Shown: positions 56,318-64,000, numbered from the stretch's first letter. The stretch is 64,000 nucleotides of DNA from Pseudomonadales bacterium (GCA_024234735.1 JACKNV010000006.1:110855-174854), one strand, 5' to 3'. Numbers and translations are program-made. Notes: generated from the sequence alone by a model not told the origin.

Positions 56318-56554
56318 ATGGCAAGAGTATGTCAGGTAACCGGCAAGCGTCCGGTCACCGGAAACAACGTATCGCATGCAAAAAACCGCACACGTCGTCG
56401 TTTTTTGCCCAACCTGCACAACCACCGGTTCTGGGTTGAATCCGAGAAGCGCTTCGTGAGCCTGCGCGTTTCCAGCAAGGGCATGCGCATCATCGACAAG
56501 AATGGCATTGAGCAGGTGTTGGGTGATATCCGCGCCCGCGGTGAAAAGGTGTAA
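56318..56554 (+). CDS. rpmB: 50S ribosomal protein L28
   Basis: This 78-residue protein (same length as E. coli) starts MARVCQVTGKRPVTGNNVSHA and contains NRTRRRFLPNLHNHRFW and LRVSSKGMRIIDKNG, all L28 signatures. It shares a promoter with rpmG 12 bases downstream. Confidence 0.98.
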   Translation: MARVCQVTGKRPVTGNNVSHAKNRTRRRFLPNLHNHRFWVESEKRFVSLRVSSKGMRIIDKNGIEQVLGDIRARGEKV

Positions 56555-56566
56555 GGGAGAACGGCG

Positions 56567-56722
56567 ATGAGAGACAAAATCAGGATGAACTCGTCAGCTG
56601 GTACGGGGCACTTCTATACCACTGACAAAAACAAGCGCACCACCCCGGACAAGCTGGAAATGAAAAAGTACGATCCGGTAGCGCGCAAGCACGTTATATA
56701 TAAAGAAGGCAAAATCAAGTAA
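56567..56722 (+). CDS. rpmG: 50S ribosomal protein L33
   Basis: This 51-residue protein contains MRDKIRMNSSAGTGHFYTT and NKRTTPDKLEMKKYDPVARKH, typical L33 sequences. It lacks the Cys pairs of the zinc-binding L33 form, so it is the Zn-independent type. ATG 56567 follows AAGGGAG by 8 bases. A strong terminator follows 25 bases after the stop. Confidence 0.97.
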   Translation: MRDKIRMNSSAGTGHFYTTDKNKRTTPDKLEMKKYDPVARKHVIYKEGKIK

Positions 56723-56747
56723 CTGCCCTTCTCATCAACAATACAAA

Positions 56748-56772
56748 AACCCCGGCTCAGCCGGGGTTTTTT
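56748..56772 (+). terminator. rho-independent terminator after rpmG
   Basis: AACCCCGGC (56748-56756), a TCA loop and GCCGGGGTT (56760-56768) form a 9-bp stem followed by a run of six T residues (56767-56772). The stem is identical to the atp operon terminator stem; only the loop differs. Confidence 0.92.
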
Positions 56773-56809
56773 GCTTAGGGAGCCTGCGCCCCAACCTGGA
56801 ACATCAGCC

Positions 56810-57622
56810 ATGCCCGAGCTACCGGAAGTCGAGACAACGCGCAGGGGGGTGAGTCCCCATTGCTGCGGACAGCGGGTGCGGCGTGTGATCGTGCGCGACG
56901 GTCGTCTGCGCTGGCCGGTACCGGAACGACTCGGTGAACTGCTGGAGGGCCAGCCAATACAGGCCGTGGAGCGGCGGGCCAAGTACCTGCTTTTTCGCAC
57001 CCCGGGAGGTACCCTGCTGGTGCATCTGGGGATGTCCGGTTCGCTGCGGGTGGTGGCCCCGGGGCAGGCACCCGGCAAGCACGACCACATCGATATCCTG
57101 TTGGCTGATGGAGCCTGCCTGCGCTACAACGACCCCCGGCGTTTTGGCTGCTTTCTGTGGCTGCAGGGCGCGGAGCAACACCCCCTGTTGCAGCAACTGG
57201 GCCCGGAACCCCTGTCTCCCGAATTCGACGGCGAGTTGCTTTACCGCCGGTCGCGGGGCCGCAGTGTCGCGGTGAAAAGCTTCATCATGAACGCCGCGGT
57301 GGTAGTGGGAGTTGGTAATATTTACGCCAACGAGGCCCTGTTTCTGGCGGGCATAGACCCGCGGCGCGCCGCCGGGCGTGTTTCCCGGGCCCGCTACCGG
57401 TTGCTGGCGGATGCGATAAAGCAAGTGCTTACTTCGGCTATAGAGCAGGGCGGAACTACCTTGCGGGACTTCGTGGGGGGGGATGGCAAGCCGGGGTATT
57501 TCGCCCAGCAGCTGCATGTCTACGGCCGCTCAGGCCACCCCTGCAAGCATTGTGGGGCGCCATTGCGGGAGGTCCGGCTGGGTCAAAGAACTACAGTTTT
57601 CTGCGTGACCTGTCAGCGGTGA
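56810..57622 (+). CDS. mutM: formamidopyrimidine-DNA glycosylase MutM (Fpg)
   Basis: This 270-residue enzyme (E. coli 269) removes 8-oxoguanine. It begins MPELPEVETTRRG, giving the catalytic Pro2 and Glu3 after Met removal. The active-site Lys lies in ERRAKYLLF, VVVGVGNIYANEALF is the helix-two-turn-helix, and the C-terminal zinc finger is HPCKHCG-x-CVTC. ATG 56810 is fixed by the family N-terminus. Confidence 0.97.
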   Translation: MPELPEVETTRRGVSPHCCGQRVRRVIVRDGRLRWPVPERLGELLEGQPIQAVERRAKYLLFRTPGGTLLVHLGMSGSLRVVAPGQAPGKHDHIDILLADGACLRYNDPRRFGCFLWLQGAEQHPLLQQLGPEPLSPEFDGELLYRRSRGRSVAVKSFIMNAAVVVGVGNIYANEALFLAGIDPRRAAGRVSRARYRLLADAIKQVLTSAIEQGGTTLRDFVGGDGKPGYFAQQLHVYGRSGHPCKHCGAPLREVRLGQRTTVFCVTCQR

Positions 57623-57678
57623 AGAGGCTACACTCAAGCCAGTTAGGGGAAAACGGGGTGATAACCCGGGAGTTAACT

Positions 57679-58071
57679 ATGAAAATAATGCCTCGCACTG
57701 GGCGCCTCTGTGCGGCCTTTATGGCGCTTTGCCTGTTGCTGCCACAGTCCCTGTGGGCCAGTGACCCGGCCATGGTGGCACATCAGGGGGCCGTGGATGA
57801 GAATCCGCACTGGTTTGCCATGGTGGGTGATTTCTTTGTAGCCAGGCCCCTGGGGCTGGTGATGACTGCCGGCGGCACGGCCCTGTGGCTGGTCAGCCTG
57901 CCGTTCACCCTGATGGCCGGCAATGCCGGCGACACGGCGGAGACCCTGATTCTCGGCCCCGGGGAGCAGACCTTCGTACGCTGTCTGGGATGTCGCCAGT
58001 CGGGTTATACCTACTCCGACATGGAGAATCGCGAGAAGCGCCAGGCGGCTGCGGCCTCAGAATCCGACTGA
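57679..58071 (+). CDS. small envelope protein of unknown function
   Basis: I do not recognise a named family. The 130-residue product has a signal peptide (MKIMPRTGRLCAAFMALCLLLPQSLWAS, cleavage near ASD). A membrane helix follows (about 53-80, RPLGLVMTAGGTALWLVSLPFTLMAG), then a conserved-looking segment (GDTAETLILGPGEQTFVRCLGC) with a CLGC pair. The GPGEQTFVRCLGC motif may bind a metal or form a disulfide, but no function can be assigned. The gene lies between mutM and the convergent coaD, and a start at ATG 57679 gives a standard signal peptide. Confidence 0.7.
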   Translation: MKIMPRTGRLCAAFMALCLLLPQSLWASDPAMVAHQGAVDENPHWFAMVGDFFVARPLGLVMTAGGTALWLVSLPFTLMAGNAGDTAETLILGPGEQTFVRCLGCRQSGYTYSDMENREKRQAAAASESD

Positions 58072-58140
58072 GCACAGCGACGCGCCGACGCATGCCGCGC
58101 GGCACCGGCCGGAGGCGCTCGCCCCTGGTGGTGAGTCGCC

Positions 58141-58632
58141 CTAGGTGTTCCGGGGGTAGCGCTCCCGCACCGCGGTGTTGACCGGCTCCGGCACGAACGG
58201 GCTGATGTCGCCATTGAGGGCGGCTATTTCCCTGACCAGGGAGCTGGAGATATAGGACAGGTGCTCGGAGGGCGTCAGGAAGATGCTCTCGAAATCCGGG
58301 TACATGGCCCGGTTCATGTTCGCCAGCTGGAACTCGTACTCGAAATCCGCCACCGCGCGCAGGCCGCGCAATACGCAGCGGGCCCCCTTACTGCGCGCGA
58401 AATCGATCAGCAGATTACTGAACCCCACCACTTCGACATTGTCCAGGTGGGTCAGTGACGCCGTGCACAGCTCTACCCGCTGCTCCAGTGAGAACAGCGG
58501 CGTTTTCTTTTCGCTGTAGGCGATCGCCAGCACCACCTTGTCAAACAGCCTGGAGGCGCGCTCCACCAGATCGACGTGGCCATTGGTAATCGGGTCGAAG
58601 GTGCCCGGATAGATAACGGTGTCGGTTCGCAT
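58141..58632 (-). CDS. coaD: phosphopantetheine adenylyltransferase
   Basis: This 163-residue enzyme makes dephospho-CoA, the penultimate CoA step. TVIYPGTFDPITNGHVDLVERA is the nucleotidyltransferase HxGH-type motif (TNGH), with RGLRAVADFEYEFQLANMNR and LSYISSSLVREIA. The gene overlaps nothing and is 4 bases from rsmD on the same strand. coaBC also lies in this window. Confidence 0.97.
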   Translation of the reverse strand: MRTDTVIYPGTFDPITNGHVDLVERASRLFDKVVLAIAYSEKKTPLFSLEQRVELCTASLTHLDNVEVVGFSNLLIDFARSKGARCVLRGLRAVADFEYEFQLANMNRAMYPDFESIFLTPSEHLSYISSSLVREIAALNGDISPFVPEPVNTAVRERYPRNT

Positions 58633-58636
58633 GCAC

Positions 58637-59254
58637 TCAGCCTGTGGTGGCGGTTCCAGCCGGCGATGGTAAACAATTTGCCCGGTAGAGGCGATAGGCT
58701 ACCTCCCCGGCGAACTTTTCCCGCAGCAGTTCCCAGTTCGCGGGCACCCGGGGCGGTCCCTCTCTGGCCGCCGACTCCACGTAGACCATGGCGTCCGGTT
58801 GCAGCAGTTCGCGCGCAGCCAATTGGGCGCAGGCCGGCTCCACCAGTTGCTCGCCAAAGGGCGGGTCGACAAAGACAATTGAGTACGGCTGGTGCGCCCG
58901 GGTCACGAAATCGGCCGCGGCGAGGCGGTGACAGCGGGCGCGATCCAGCGCGTCCAGGGTGCGCAGATGGTCGTGGATCTGGCTCACGGCCTGTCCGGCC
59001 AGGTCCACGAAATCGCACCAGCCGGCGCCGCGCGACAGCGCCTCGATGCCCAGGGCGCCGCTGCCGGCGAACAGGTCCAGGCAGCGCGCCTGGTGTATCG
59101 ACGGTGCCAGCCAGTTAAACAGCGTCTCGCGTACACGGTCAGTGGTCGGGCGCAGCCCGGTTGCGGGCTTGAAGGCCAGCTTGCGGCCGCGCCACTGGCC
59201 GCCAATTATTCGCAGTGAACTGGTTGCTGGCGCCGATTTGCGGGTTCTGGCCAT
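58637..59254 (-). CDS. rsmD: 16S rRNA (guanine-966-N2)-methyltransferase RsmD
   Basis: This 205-residue enzyme methylates G966 of 16S rRNA. It has the RIIGGQWRGRKL start, LDLFAGSGALGIEALSRGA (SAM loop, about 66-84), the VDPPFG motif IV (DPPF) and a C-terminal Rossmann region. ATG 59254 is the family start (MARTRK...). It is upstream of coaD (4-base gap) and divergent from ftsY, as in E. coli. Confidence 0.94.
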   Translation of the reverse strand: MARTRKSAPATSSLRIIGGQWRGRKLAFKPATGLRPTTDRVRETLFNWLAPSIHQARCLDLFAGSGALGIEALSRGAGWCDFVDLAGQAVSQIHDHLRTLDALDRARCHRLAAADFVTRAHQPYSIVFVDPPFGEQLVEPACAQLAARELLQPDAMVYVESAAREGPPRVPANWELLREKFAGEVAYRLYRANCLPSPAGTATTG

Positions 59255-59349
59255 TTCGTCGCTTTGTGCAAGGGTGATAGGATAGGCGCTGCGCGCGGAC
59301 AGCTGTCGGCGTCCACTCAAGAATACCGCGTCACTCTAGTACGGCATAT

Positions 59350-60474
59350 ATGAAATTTTTCAAACGCAAATCCAAGGAGGCAGCGCCTCCCCCGCCCGAG
59401 AGCGCGCCGGCAGCCGTCGAGCCGGCGGTTTCCGAAATGCCACCGGCCCCCGCAGCACAGGGCGCCCCGGCGGCAGCGCCTCAGGCAGTGCCCGCTGCGG
59501 CTCAGCCAATCGAGGCGCAGGCGGCGACCGGCGAAGACAGTGGCCCCGGGTTTTTCAGCCGCCTGCGGCGCGGCCTGGGGCGCACCAGCGACAACCTGGT
59601 GCAGGGTCTGGGAACGCTGTTCCTGGGGCGCAAGGAAATCGACATCGACCTGATCGAGGAGCTCGAGTCCCGCCTGCTGCTGGCCGATGTGGGCGTAGAC
59701 GCCACCCGGGACATCATCGATCACCTCACCCAGCGGGTATCGCGCAAGGAGCTCACCCATGCGGACGCGCTGCAGGCCGCCCTGCAGGAAGAATTGCTGG
59801 CCCTGTTACAACCCTGTGAGCAGCCCCTGCAGGTGGGCGGTAAAAAGCCCTTCGTGATCCTCATGGTCGGCGTCAACGGGGTGGGCAAGACAACGACCAT
59901 AGGCAAGCTGGCCAAGCGCTATCTCGGCCAGGGGCACTCCGTCATGCTGGCCGCGGGCGACACCTTTCGTGCGGCGGCGGTGGAGCAGCTGCAGGTGTGG
60001 GGCGAACGCAATAACGTGCCGGTGGTGGCCCAGCACACCGGGGCGGACAGCGCCTCGGTAGTCTACGACGCCCTGCAGGCTGCCCAGGCTCGCGATATAG
60101 ATGTGCTGATCGCCGACACGGCCGGTCGCCTGCACAACAAGGACAACCTCATGGAAGAGCTGAAGAAGGTGACGCGGGTGATGGCCAAGCTGGACCCCGA
60201 AGCGCCCCACGAGGTGATGCTGGTGCTCGATGCCGGTACCGGCCAGAATGCCCTCGCCCAGGCGGACCAGTTTCGCCAGTGGGTCGGTGTGTCCGGCATA
60301 ACCCTGACCAAACTGGATGGCACCGCCAAGGGCGGGGTCATCTTCGCCATTGCCAAGAAGCTCGGACTGCCCTTGCGCTACATCGGCATCGGCGAGGCTG
60401 TCGAGGATTTGCGCCCCTTCCAGGCCGAGCCCTTTATCCAGGCCCTGTTTGCCGGGGACGATGCCACTGCATGA
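59350..60474 (+). CDS. ftsY: signal recognition particle receptor FtsY
   Basis: This 374-residue SRP GTPase brings ribosomes to the membrane. An acidic, Ala/Pro-rich A-domain (about 1-80) precedes the NG domain. The G1 loop is GVNGVGKTTTIGKLA (about 178-192), DTFRAAAVEQL is G2-like, DTAGRL is G3 and TKLDGTAKGG is G4/G5. The A-domain is shorter than in E. coli FtsY (497). It overlaps ftsE by ATGA. Confidence 0.97.
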   Translation: MKFFKRKSKEAAPPPPESAPAAVEPAVSEMPPAPAAQGAPAAAPQAVPAAAQPIEAQAATGEDSGPGFFSRLRRGLGRTSDNLVQGLGTLFLGRKEIDIDLIEELESRLLLADVGVDATRDIIDHLTQRVSRKELTHADALQAALQEELLALLQPCEQPLQVGGKKPFVILMVGVNGVGKTTTIGKLAKRYLGQGHSVMLAAGDTFRAAAVEQLQVWGERNNVPVVAQHTGADSASVVYDALQAAQARDIDVLIADTAGRLHNKDNLMEELKKVTRVMAKLDPEAPHEVMLVLDAGTGQNALAQADQFRQWVGVSGITLTKLDGTAKGGVIFAIAKKLGLPLRYIGIGEAVEDLRPFQAEPFIQALFAGDDATA

Positions 60475-61136
60475 TCAGCTTCGATCGTGTCAGCAAGCGC
60501 TATGCCGAGGGGCATGACGCGCTGCGCGAGGTGAGCCTGGACATCGCTCGCGACGAACTGGTGTTTCTCACCGGCCATTCGGGTGCCGGCAAGAGCACGC
60601 TGCTGCGCATGATCATGCTGATGGAGCGACCCACCCGCGGCCAGGTGGTGATCGACGGCCAGAACCTGGGGGCCGTGGGCCCCCGGGGTATTCCCCGCCA
60701 CCGTCGCAATATCGGTGTGGTGTTCCAGAATCACCGCTTGCTGTACGACCGCAATGTGTTCGACAACGTGGCGCTACCACTGGTCATCGCCGGCCACGAC
60801 CACCGCGAGGTCGGTCGCCGGGTGCGCGCCGCCCTGGACAAGGTGGGCCTGCTCGAACGGGAGCGAGCCATGCCGGTTACCCTCTCCGGCGGCGAGCAGC
60901 AGCGGGTCGGGATTGCCCGGGCGGTTGTGGGTAAACCGCGCATCCTGCTGGCGGACGAGCCCACCGGCAACCTCGATCCCGCCCTGTCGGCGGAAATCAT
61001 GCAGCTGTTCGAAGAGTTCAACCAGGTGGGGGTAACCGTGCTGATCGCCAGCCACGATCTCGGCCTGATTTCCCGCCTGCGCCACCGGATCATCACCCTG
61101 CGTCAGGGGCGCCTGGTCTCCGGGAGTGCGGCGTGA
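60471..61136 (+). CDS. ftsE: cell division ATP-binding protein FtsE
   Basis: This 221-residue ABC ATPase partners with FtsX to activate septal peptidoglycan hydrolases. Walker A is TGHSGAGKSTLL (about 33-44), the signature is TLSGGEQQRVGIARA and Walker B is RILLADEPTGNLD. ATG 60471 overlaps the ftsY stop (ATGA), and its stop overlaps the ftsX start (GTGA). Confidence 0.97.
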   Translation: MISFDRVSKRYAEGHDALREVSLDIARDELVFLTGHSGAGKSTLLRMIMLMERPTRGQVVIDGQNLGAVGPRGIPRHRRNIGVVFQNHRLLYDRNVFDNVALPLVIAGHDHREVGRRVRAALDKVGLLERERAMPVTLSGGEQQRVGIARAVVGKPRILLADEPTGNLDPALSAEIMQLFEEFNQVGVTVLIASHDLGLISRLRHRIITLRQGRLVSGSAA

Positions 61137-62131
61137 GTTTTCGCCTGCTCGGTGTCCGGGCCGCCCAGGGCGTGCGCCGGGAGGGGGCCAGCCACAGTCG
61201 CACCGGCCTGCGCGATCGCTACCACGCCTGGCTGCAGCACCACCGCCTGTCCGCCGCCGACTCCATGCACCGGGTACTGGACAACCCGGTATCCAGTGCC
61301 ATGACCTGGCTGGTGATCGGCATTGCCCTGGCGCTTCCCTCGGGGCTGAATGTGGCGCTGGACAATGTCAGCCAGCTCAGTGCCAGCTGGGACAGCCCGG
61401 CACAGATTTCCCTGTTCCTGCACGACGAGGTGAGCGACGAGCGCGCCCTGGCACTGCAGGCCGAACTCTCGGCACGGGCCGATGTGTCGCTGAGCCGGTT
61501 TGTCTCCCGTGAGGAGGCGCTGGAAGAGTTCCGCAGCCTGTCCGGCTTCGCCGATGTACTGTCCAGCCTGCAGGACAATCCACTGCCCCACCTCGTTGTG
61601 GTCGCCCCGGCGGCGGATGCCCAGCAGGCAGTGGTCGCGGCGCTGCGAGCAGAGCTGGAGGCCTACCCCGACGTGGCCCAGGCGGTGCTGGACATGGAGT
61701 GGCTGCAACGCCTGGATACCATGATGTTGCTGGGCCGCCGCCTGGTCTGGGCGGTAGCCGGGTTGCTGATCCTGGGGGTGCTGTTGATCCTGGGGAATAC
61801 CATTCGGCTCGCCATCGAAAGCCGCCGGGAGGAGATCGTCATCGTCAAACTGGTGGGTGGCAGCAACGCCTTCGTCCGCCGGCCGTTCCTCTATACCGGG
61901 CTGTGGTACGGGGTGGGGGGCGGGTTGTTCGCGGCGCTGCTGGTAGCCGCTTCGCTGTGGTTCCTGCAGGGCAGCGTGGCCGACCTGGCGCGCCTTTACC
62001 ACAGCGAATTCCGGCTGCGTGGCCTGGGGGTCATGGGCGGCCTCAACCTGATTATCCTCGGCGGCCTGCTCGGCCTGGCGGGTGCCTGGCTGGCGGTTTC
62101 CCGCCATCTGGCGGCGATTCAGCCGCGTTGA
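61133..62131 (+). CDS. ftsX: cell division permease-like protein FtsX
   Basis: This 332-residue protein has four membrane helices. After a basic N-terminus, a first helix (about 58-80) leads to a periplasmic loop (about 80-200, FLHDEVSDERALAL... SREEALEEF). Three further C-terminal helices follow (about 205-330), with ESRREEIVIVKLVGGSNAFVRRPFLYTG as the FtsX signature loop. The start is GTG 61133, overlapping the ftsE stop. Confidence 0.96.
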   Translation: MSFRLLGVRAAQGVRREGASHSRTGLRDRYHAWLQHHRLSAADSMHRVLDNPVSSAMTWLVIGIALALPSGLNVALDNVSQLSASWDSPAQISLFLHDEVSDERALALQAELSARADVSLSRFVSREEALEEFRSLSGFADVLSSLQDNPLPHLVVVAPAADAQQAVVAALRAELEAYPDVAQAVLDMEWLQRLDTMMLLGRRLVWAVAGLLILGVLLILGNTIRLAIESRREEIVIVKLVGGSNAFVRRPFLYTGLWYGVGGGLFAALLVAASLWFLQGSVADLARLYHSEFRLRGLGVMGGLNLIILGGLLGLAGAWLAVSRHLAAIQPR

Positions 62132-62214
62132 TCCTGATCTTGTAACATTCTGGAAGCAGTACGGTAACATACTGTTTGTAAAAGAAATTCGTGAAAATAT
62201 TTTACCCGCCCGGG

Positions 62215-62241
62215 GGAACTTTCCCGCTGTTAGCACTCTAA
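62215..62241 (+). promoter_or_regulatory. sigmaE-like (RpoE) promoter for rpoH
   Basis: GGAACTT (62215-62221) and TCTAA (62237-62241) are separated by 15 bp. This resembles the E. coli rpoH P3 promoter (GAACTT, 16 bp, TCTGA). It lies 48 bases before rpoH, and the -10 falls inside the CIRCE-type repeat. Confidence 0.6.
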
Positions 62242-62256
62242 CTGAAAGAGTGCTAG
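62230..62256 (+). promoter_or_regulatory. CIRCE element (HrcA operator) overlapping the rpoH promoters
   Basis: TTAGCACTC (62230-62238), a 9-base spacer and GAGTGCTAG (62248-62256) match the CIRCE consensus TTAGCACTC-N9-GAGTGCTAA at 17 of 18 arm positions. TTAGCA (62230-62235) and TAGTAT (62254-62259), spaced 18 bp, could be a sigma70 -35/-10 pair. HrcA bound here would cover both this promoter and the sigmaE-like -10. No hrcA gene is in the window. Confidence 0.82.
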
Positions 62257-62288
62257 TATTGCTCGGCTAAAGGGGAGGTCCATACGCC

Positions 62289-63143
62289 ATGACAAAAAGC
62301 TTGATGCCAGTCGACCAGATGGTGCCGGGTGCCAACCTGCCGGCCTATGTGCAGGCCATCAGCAGCATCCCGATTCTCAGCGCGGAGCGCGAGCGCCAGC
62401 TGGCCGAGGAGTTGTATTACAACGACAACCTGGAGGCGGCGCGGGAGCTGGTGATGTCGCACCTGCGCTTTGTGGTGCATATCGCCCGCAGTTACTCCGG
62501 CTATGGCCTGGCCGAAGCCGACCTGATACAGGAAGGCAACGTCGGCCTGATGAAGGCGGTCAAGCGCTTCAACCCGGAAAAGGGCGTGCGCTTGGTGTCG
62601 TTTGCCGTGCACTGGATCAAGGCCGAAATGCACGAGTACATCCTGCGCAACTGGCGCATTGTCAAAGTGGCCACCACCAAGGCCCAGCGCAAGCTGTTCT
62701 TCAACCTGCGCAGCGCCAAGAAGAACCTCGCCTGGCTCAGTGCCGAGGAGGCCAGCGCGGTGGCCGACGAACTGGGTGTCGATGTACAGGAAGTACAGCG
62801 CATGGAAGGGCGTCTCAGCAGTCGCGACCTGGCCTTCGACGCGCCCACGGGTGCCGATGACGAGGACAGCTGGCAGGCCCCCCAGTACTACCTGGAGGAT
62901 CAAAGTGCCGATCCCGCCCTGGCCGTGGAATCTTCCGAGTGGCAGGAGGACAGCGAAGAGCGCTTGCACCAGGCGCTGGCTGGCCTGGACGAGCGCAGTC
63001 GCGACATCCTGGCACAGCGCTGGCTGGCGGACGACAAGGCCACCCTGCACGAACTGGCTGCCCAGTACCAGGTGTCTGCCGAGCGCATTCGCCAGCTGGA
63101 GCAGGGCGCGATGAAAAAACTGCGCGCCGCTCTGGCTGCCTGA
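62289..63143 (+). CDS. rpoH: heat-shock sigma factor RpoH (sigma32)
   Basis: This 284-residue sigma70-family factor (E. coli 284) has region 2 (ARELVMSHLRFVVHIARSY, then DLIQEGNVGLMKAVKRF) and the RpoH box QRKLFFNLR (133-141) that distinguishes sigma32. The region 4 helix-turn-helix is TLHELAAQYQVSAERIRQLEQGAMKKLR. ATG 62289 follows GGGGAGG. It comes after ftsYEX, the conserved order. Confidence 0.98.
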   Translation: MTKSLMPVDQMVPGANLPAYVQAISSIPILSAERERQLAEELYYNDNLEAARELVMSHLRFVVHIARSYSGYGLAEADLIQEGNVGLMKAVKRFNPEKGVRLVSFAVHWIKAEMHEYILRNWRIVKVATTKAQRKLFFNLRSAKKNLAWLSAEEASAVADELGVDVQEVQRMEGRLSSRDLAFDAPTGADDEDSWQAPQYYLEDQSADPALAVESSEWQEDSEERLHQALAGLDERSRDILAQRWLADDKATLHELAAQYQVSAERIRQLEQGAMKKLRAALAA

Positions 63144-63159
63144 CCCCTACCGACCCGCC

Positions 63160-63177
63160 GGGGCGGCGCGCCGCCCC
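63160..63177. repeat. perfect 18-bp GC palindrome downstream of rpoH
   Basis: GGGGCGGCGCGCCGCCCC (63160-63177) is self-complementary with no loop and lies in the 56-base gap between the rpoH stop and the DUF423 start. As RNA it could fold as a short stem with a tight loop, but there is no T-run. Confidence 0.45.
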
Positions 63178-63199
63178 CGCCTGCGATACACTTTCTCCC

Positions 63200-63577
63200 A
63201 TGGCCAAGTTATTCATAACCCTCGCCTCGCTCAGCGGCATGCTGGCGGTAGCCTTTGGCGCCTTCGGCGCCCACGCCCTGAAGAGCCGGCTGGACGACTA
63301 TGCCCTGGGGGTTTACCAGACAGCGGTGCAGTACCATTTCTATCACAGCCTGGCCCTGCTGGCAGTTGGCATCATTGCCCTGGGCCAGCCCTCCAGCGCG
63401 TTGCTGCGCAGCGCCGGCTGGTTGTTCCTGCTCGGCATCGTCGTCTTCTCGGGCAGTCTCTACCTGCTGAGTTTCAGTGGCGTGCGCTGGTTGGGCGCCG
63501 TCACTCCCCTGGGGGGGTTGGCGTTCATCGCCGCCTGGGCCTGCCTGGCGGCGGCCAGTTGGAAACTGCTGGCCTGA
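63200..63577 (+). CDS. DUF423 family membrane protein
   Basis: This 125-residue protein has four membrane helices. AVAFGAFGAHALKSRLD and AVQYHFYHSLALLAVG are the DUF423 (PF04241) signatures; the function is unknown. It starts at ATG 63200 and is followed by trmB 25 bases later, suggesting co-transcription. Confidence 0.9.
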   Translation: MAKLFITLASLSGMLAVAFGAFGAHALKSRLDDYALGVYQTAVQYHFYHSLALLAVGIIALGQPSSALLRSAGWLFLLGIVVFSGSLYLLSFSGVRWLGAVTPLGGLAFIAAWACLAAASWKLLA

Positions 63578-63602
63578 TGCCCCTGGCGTCACTTTTCAGC
63601 CC

Positions 63603-64000
63603 ATGACTGCAAGCGATTCCCGGCGCCCCATTCGCAGCTACGTGCTGCGCACCGGGCGCATGACCGACGCTCAGCAGCGCGCATTCGACCGGAACTGGAG
63701 TCGCTGGGGCCTGGAGCACAGCGCCGGGGAACTGGATTTCGACCGGGTATTCGGTCGCGGTGGCCCCAGGGTGCTGGAAATCGGCTTCGGCATGGGCCAG
63801 TCGCTGGTGGCCATGGCAGCGGCGGCGCCGGACAGCAACTTCATCGGTGTCGAGGTCCATCGACCGGGTGTGGGCAAGCTGCTGCACAGCATGGAGGAGC
63901 GGGGCGTCGACAATATCCGGGTGTACTGCCACGATGCGGTGGAGGTGTTGCGTGACTGCATTCCGCGGGCATCGCTGGATACGGTGCAGATTTTCTTCCC
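63603..64000 (+). CDS. trmB: tRNA (guanine-46-N7)-methyltransferase TrmB (3'-truncated)
   Basis: The gene runs off the window end; about 132 residues are visible. TrmB methylates G46 of tRNAs. The start reads MTASDSRRPIRSYVLRTGRMT. The SAM loop VLEIGFGMGQSL (about 58-69) and FIGVEVHRPGVGKLL (about 81-95) are characteristic, and the visible part ends at VQIFF, just before the expected PDPWPK motif. Confidence 0.95.
   Translation, partial: MTASDSRRPIRSYVLRTGRMTDAQQRAFDRNWSRWGLEHSAGELDFDRVFGRGGPRVLEIGFGMGQSLVAMAAAAPDSNFIGVEVHRPGVGKLLHSMEERGVDNIRVYCHDAVEVLRDCIPRASLDTVQIFF

Overview
This is a 64 kb stretch of gammaproteobacterial chromosome, GC-rich and almost entirely core genome. Gene order (mnmE / mnmG-rsmG-parA-parB-atpIBEFHAGDC-glmU-glmS; gmk-rpoZ-spoT-ridA; rph-crc-pyrE; argB-algC-coaBC-radC-rpmBG-mutM-coaD-rsmD-ftsYEX-rpoH) mixes Pseudomonas-like synteny (crc, long algC, argB, oxyR-recG, rubredoxin genes) with slmA in the pyrE neighbourhood as in enterics. 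Together with a membrane pyrophosphatase and a TRAP transporter this suggests a marine gammaproteobacterium, perhaps Halieaceae/Cellvibrionales. That placement is inference. No rRNA, tRNA, CRISPR array, prophage, insertion sequence or integrase was recognised.

Layout. (1) 1-8.0 kb: the 3' part of mnmE, then a 525-bp gene-free AT-rich gap with DnaA-box-like 9-mers (candidate oriC). Next comes an accessory block between mnmE and mnmG: two PaaI-type thioesterases, a membrane pyrophosphatase and three alpha/beta hydrolases. (2) 8.1-23.7 kb: mnmG, rsmG, parAB, the complete F1Fo ATP synthase operon with a clear sigma70 promoter and a terminator, then glmU-glmS-sirB. (3) 23.7-31.1 kb: a small secreted protein, a SPOR-domain protein, uvrD, a TRAP transporter whose binding-protein gene faces its permease genes, and a YciA thioesterase. 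(4) 31.1-38 kb: yaaA, a DUF938 methyltransferase, arsM preceded by a truncated arsR remnant, a FemAB/GNAT-like protein, ubiCA, and a fused rubredoxin-rubredoxin reductase. (5) 38-47.3 kb: recG and oxyR, an SDR protein, ridA-spoT-rpoZ-gmk, yicC and rph. (6) 47.3-56.2 kb: crc, pyrE, a DUF4124 protein, slmA, argB, a long membrane-anchored algC, coaBC, radC. (7) 56.3-64 kb: rpmBG, mutM, a small envelope protein, coaD, rsmD, ftsYEX, rpoH, DUF423 and the start of trmB.

Biologically the window combines chromosome maintenance near the origin (MnmE/G, RsmG, ParAB, SlmA, FtsEX), energy coupling (F-ATPase plus a pyrophosphatase whose signature residues fit Na+ transport), cell-wall and sugar-nucleotide supply (GlmU, GlmS, AlgC), ubiquinone synthesis, and stress control (OxyR, YaaA, SpoT, RpoH, Crc). 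The most notable non-coding signal is the rpoH upstream region. There a CIRCE-type inverted repeat (the HrcA operator) overlaps both a sigmaE-like promoter and a sigma70-like promoter. Other points of interest are the arsR remnant translationally coupled to arsM, a possible 46-aa leader ORF before pyrE, a duplicated segment at the mnmG/rsmG junction, and the absence of dut between coaBC and algC. I did not find a convincing wholly new multi-gene system.
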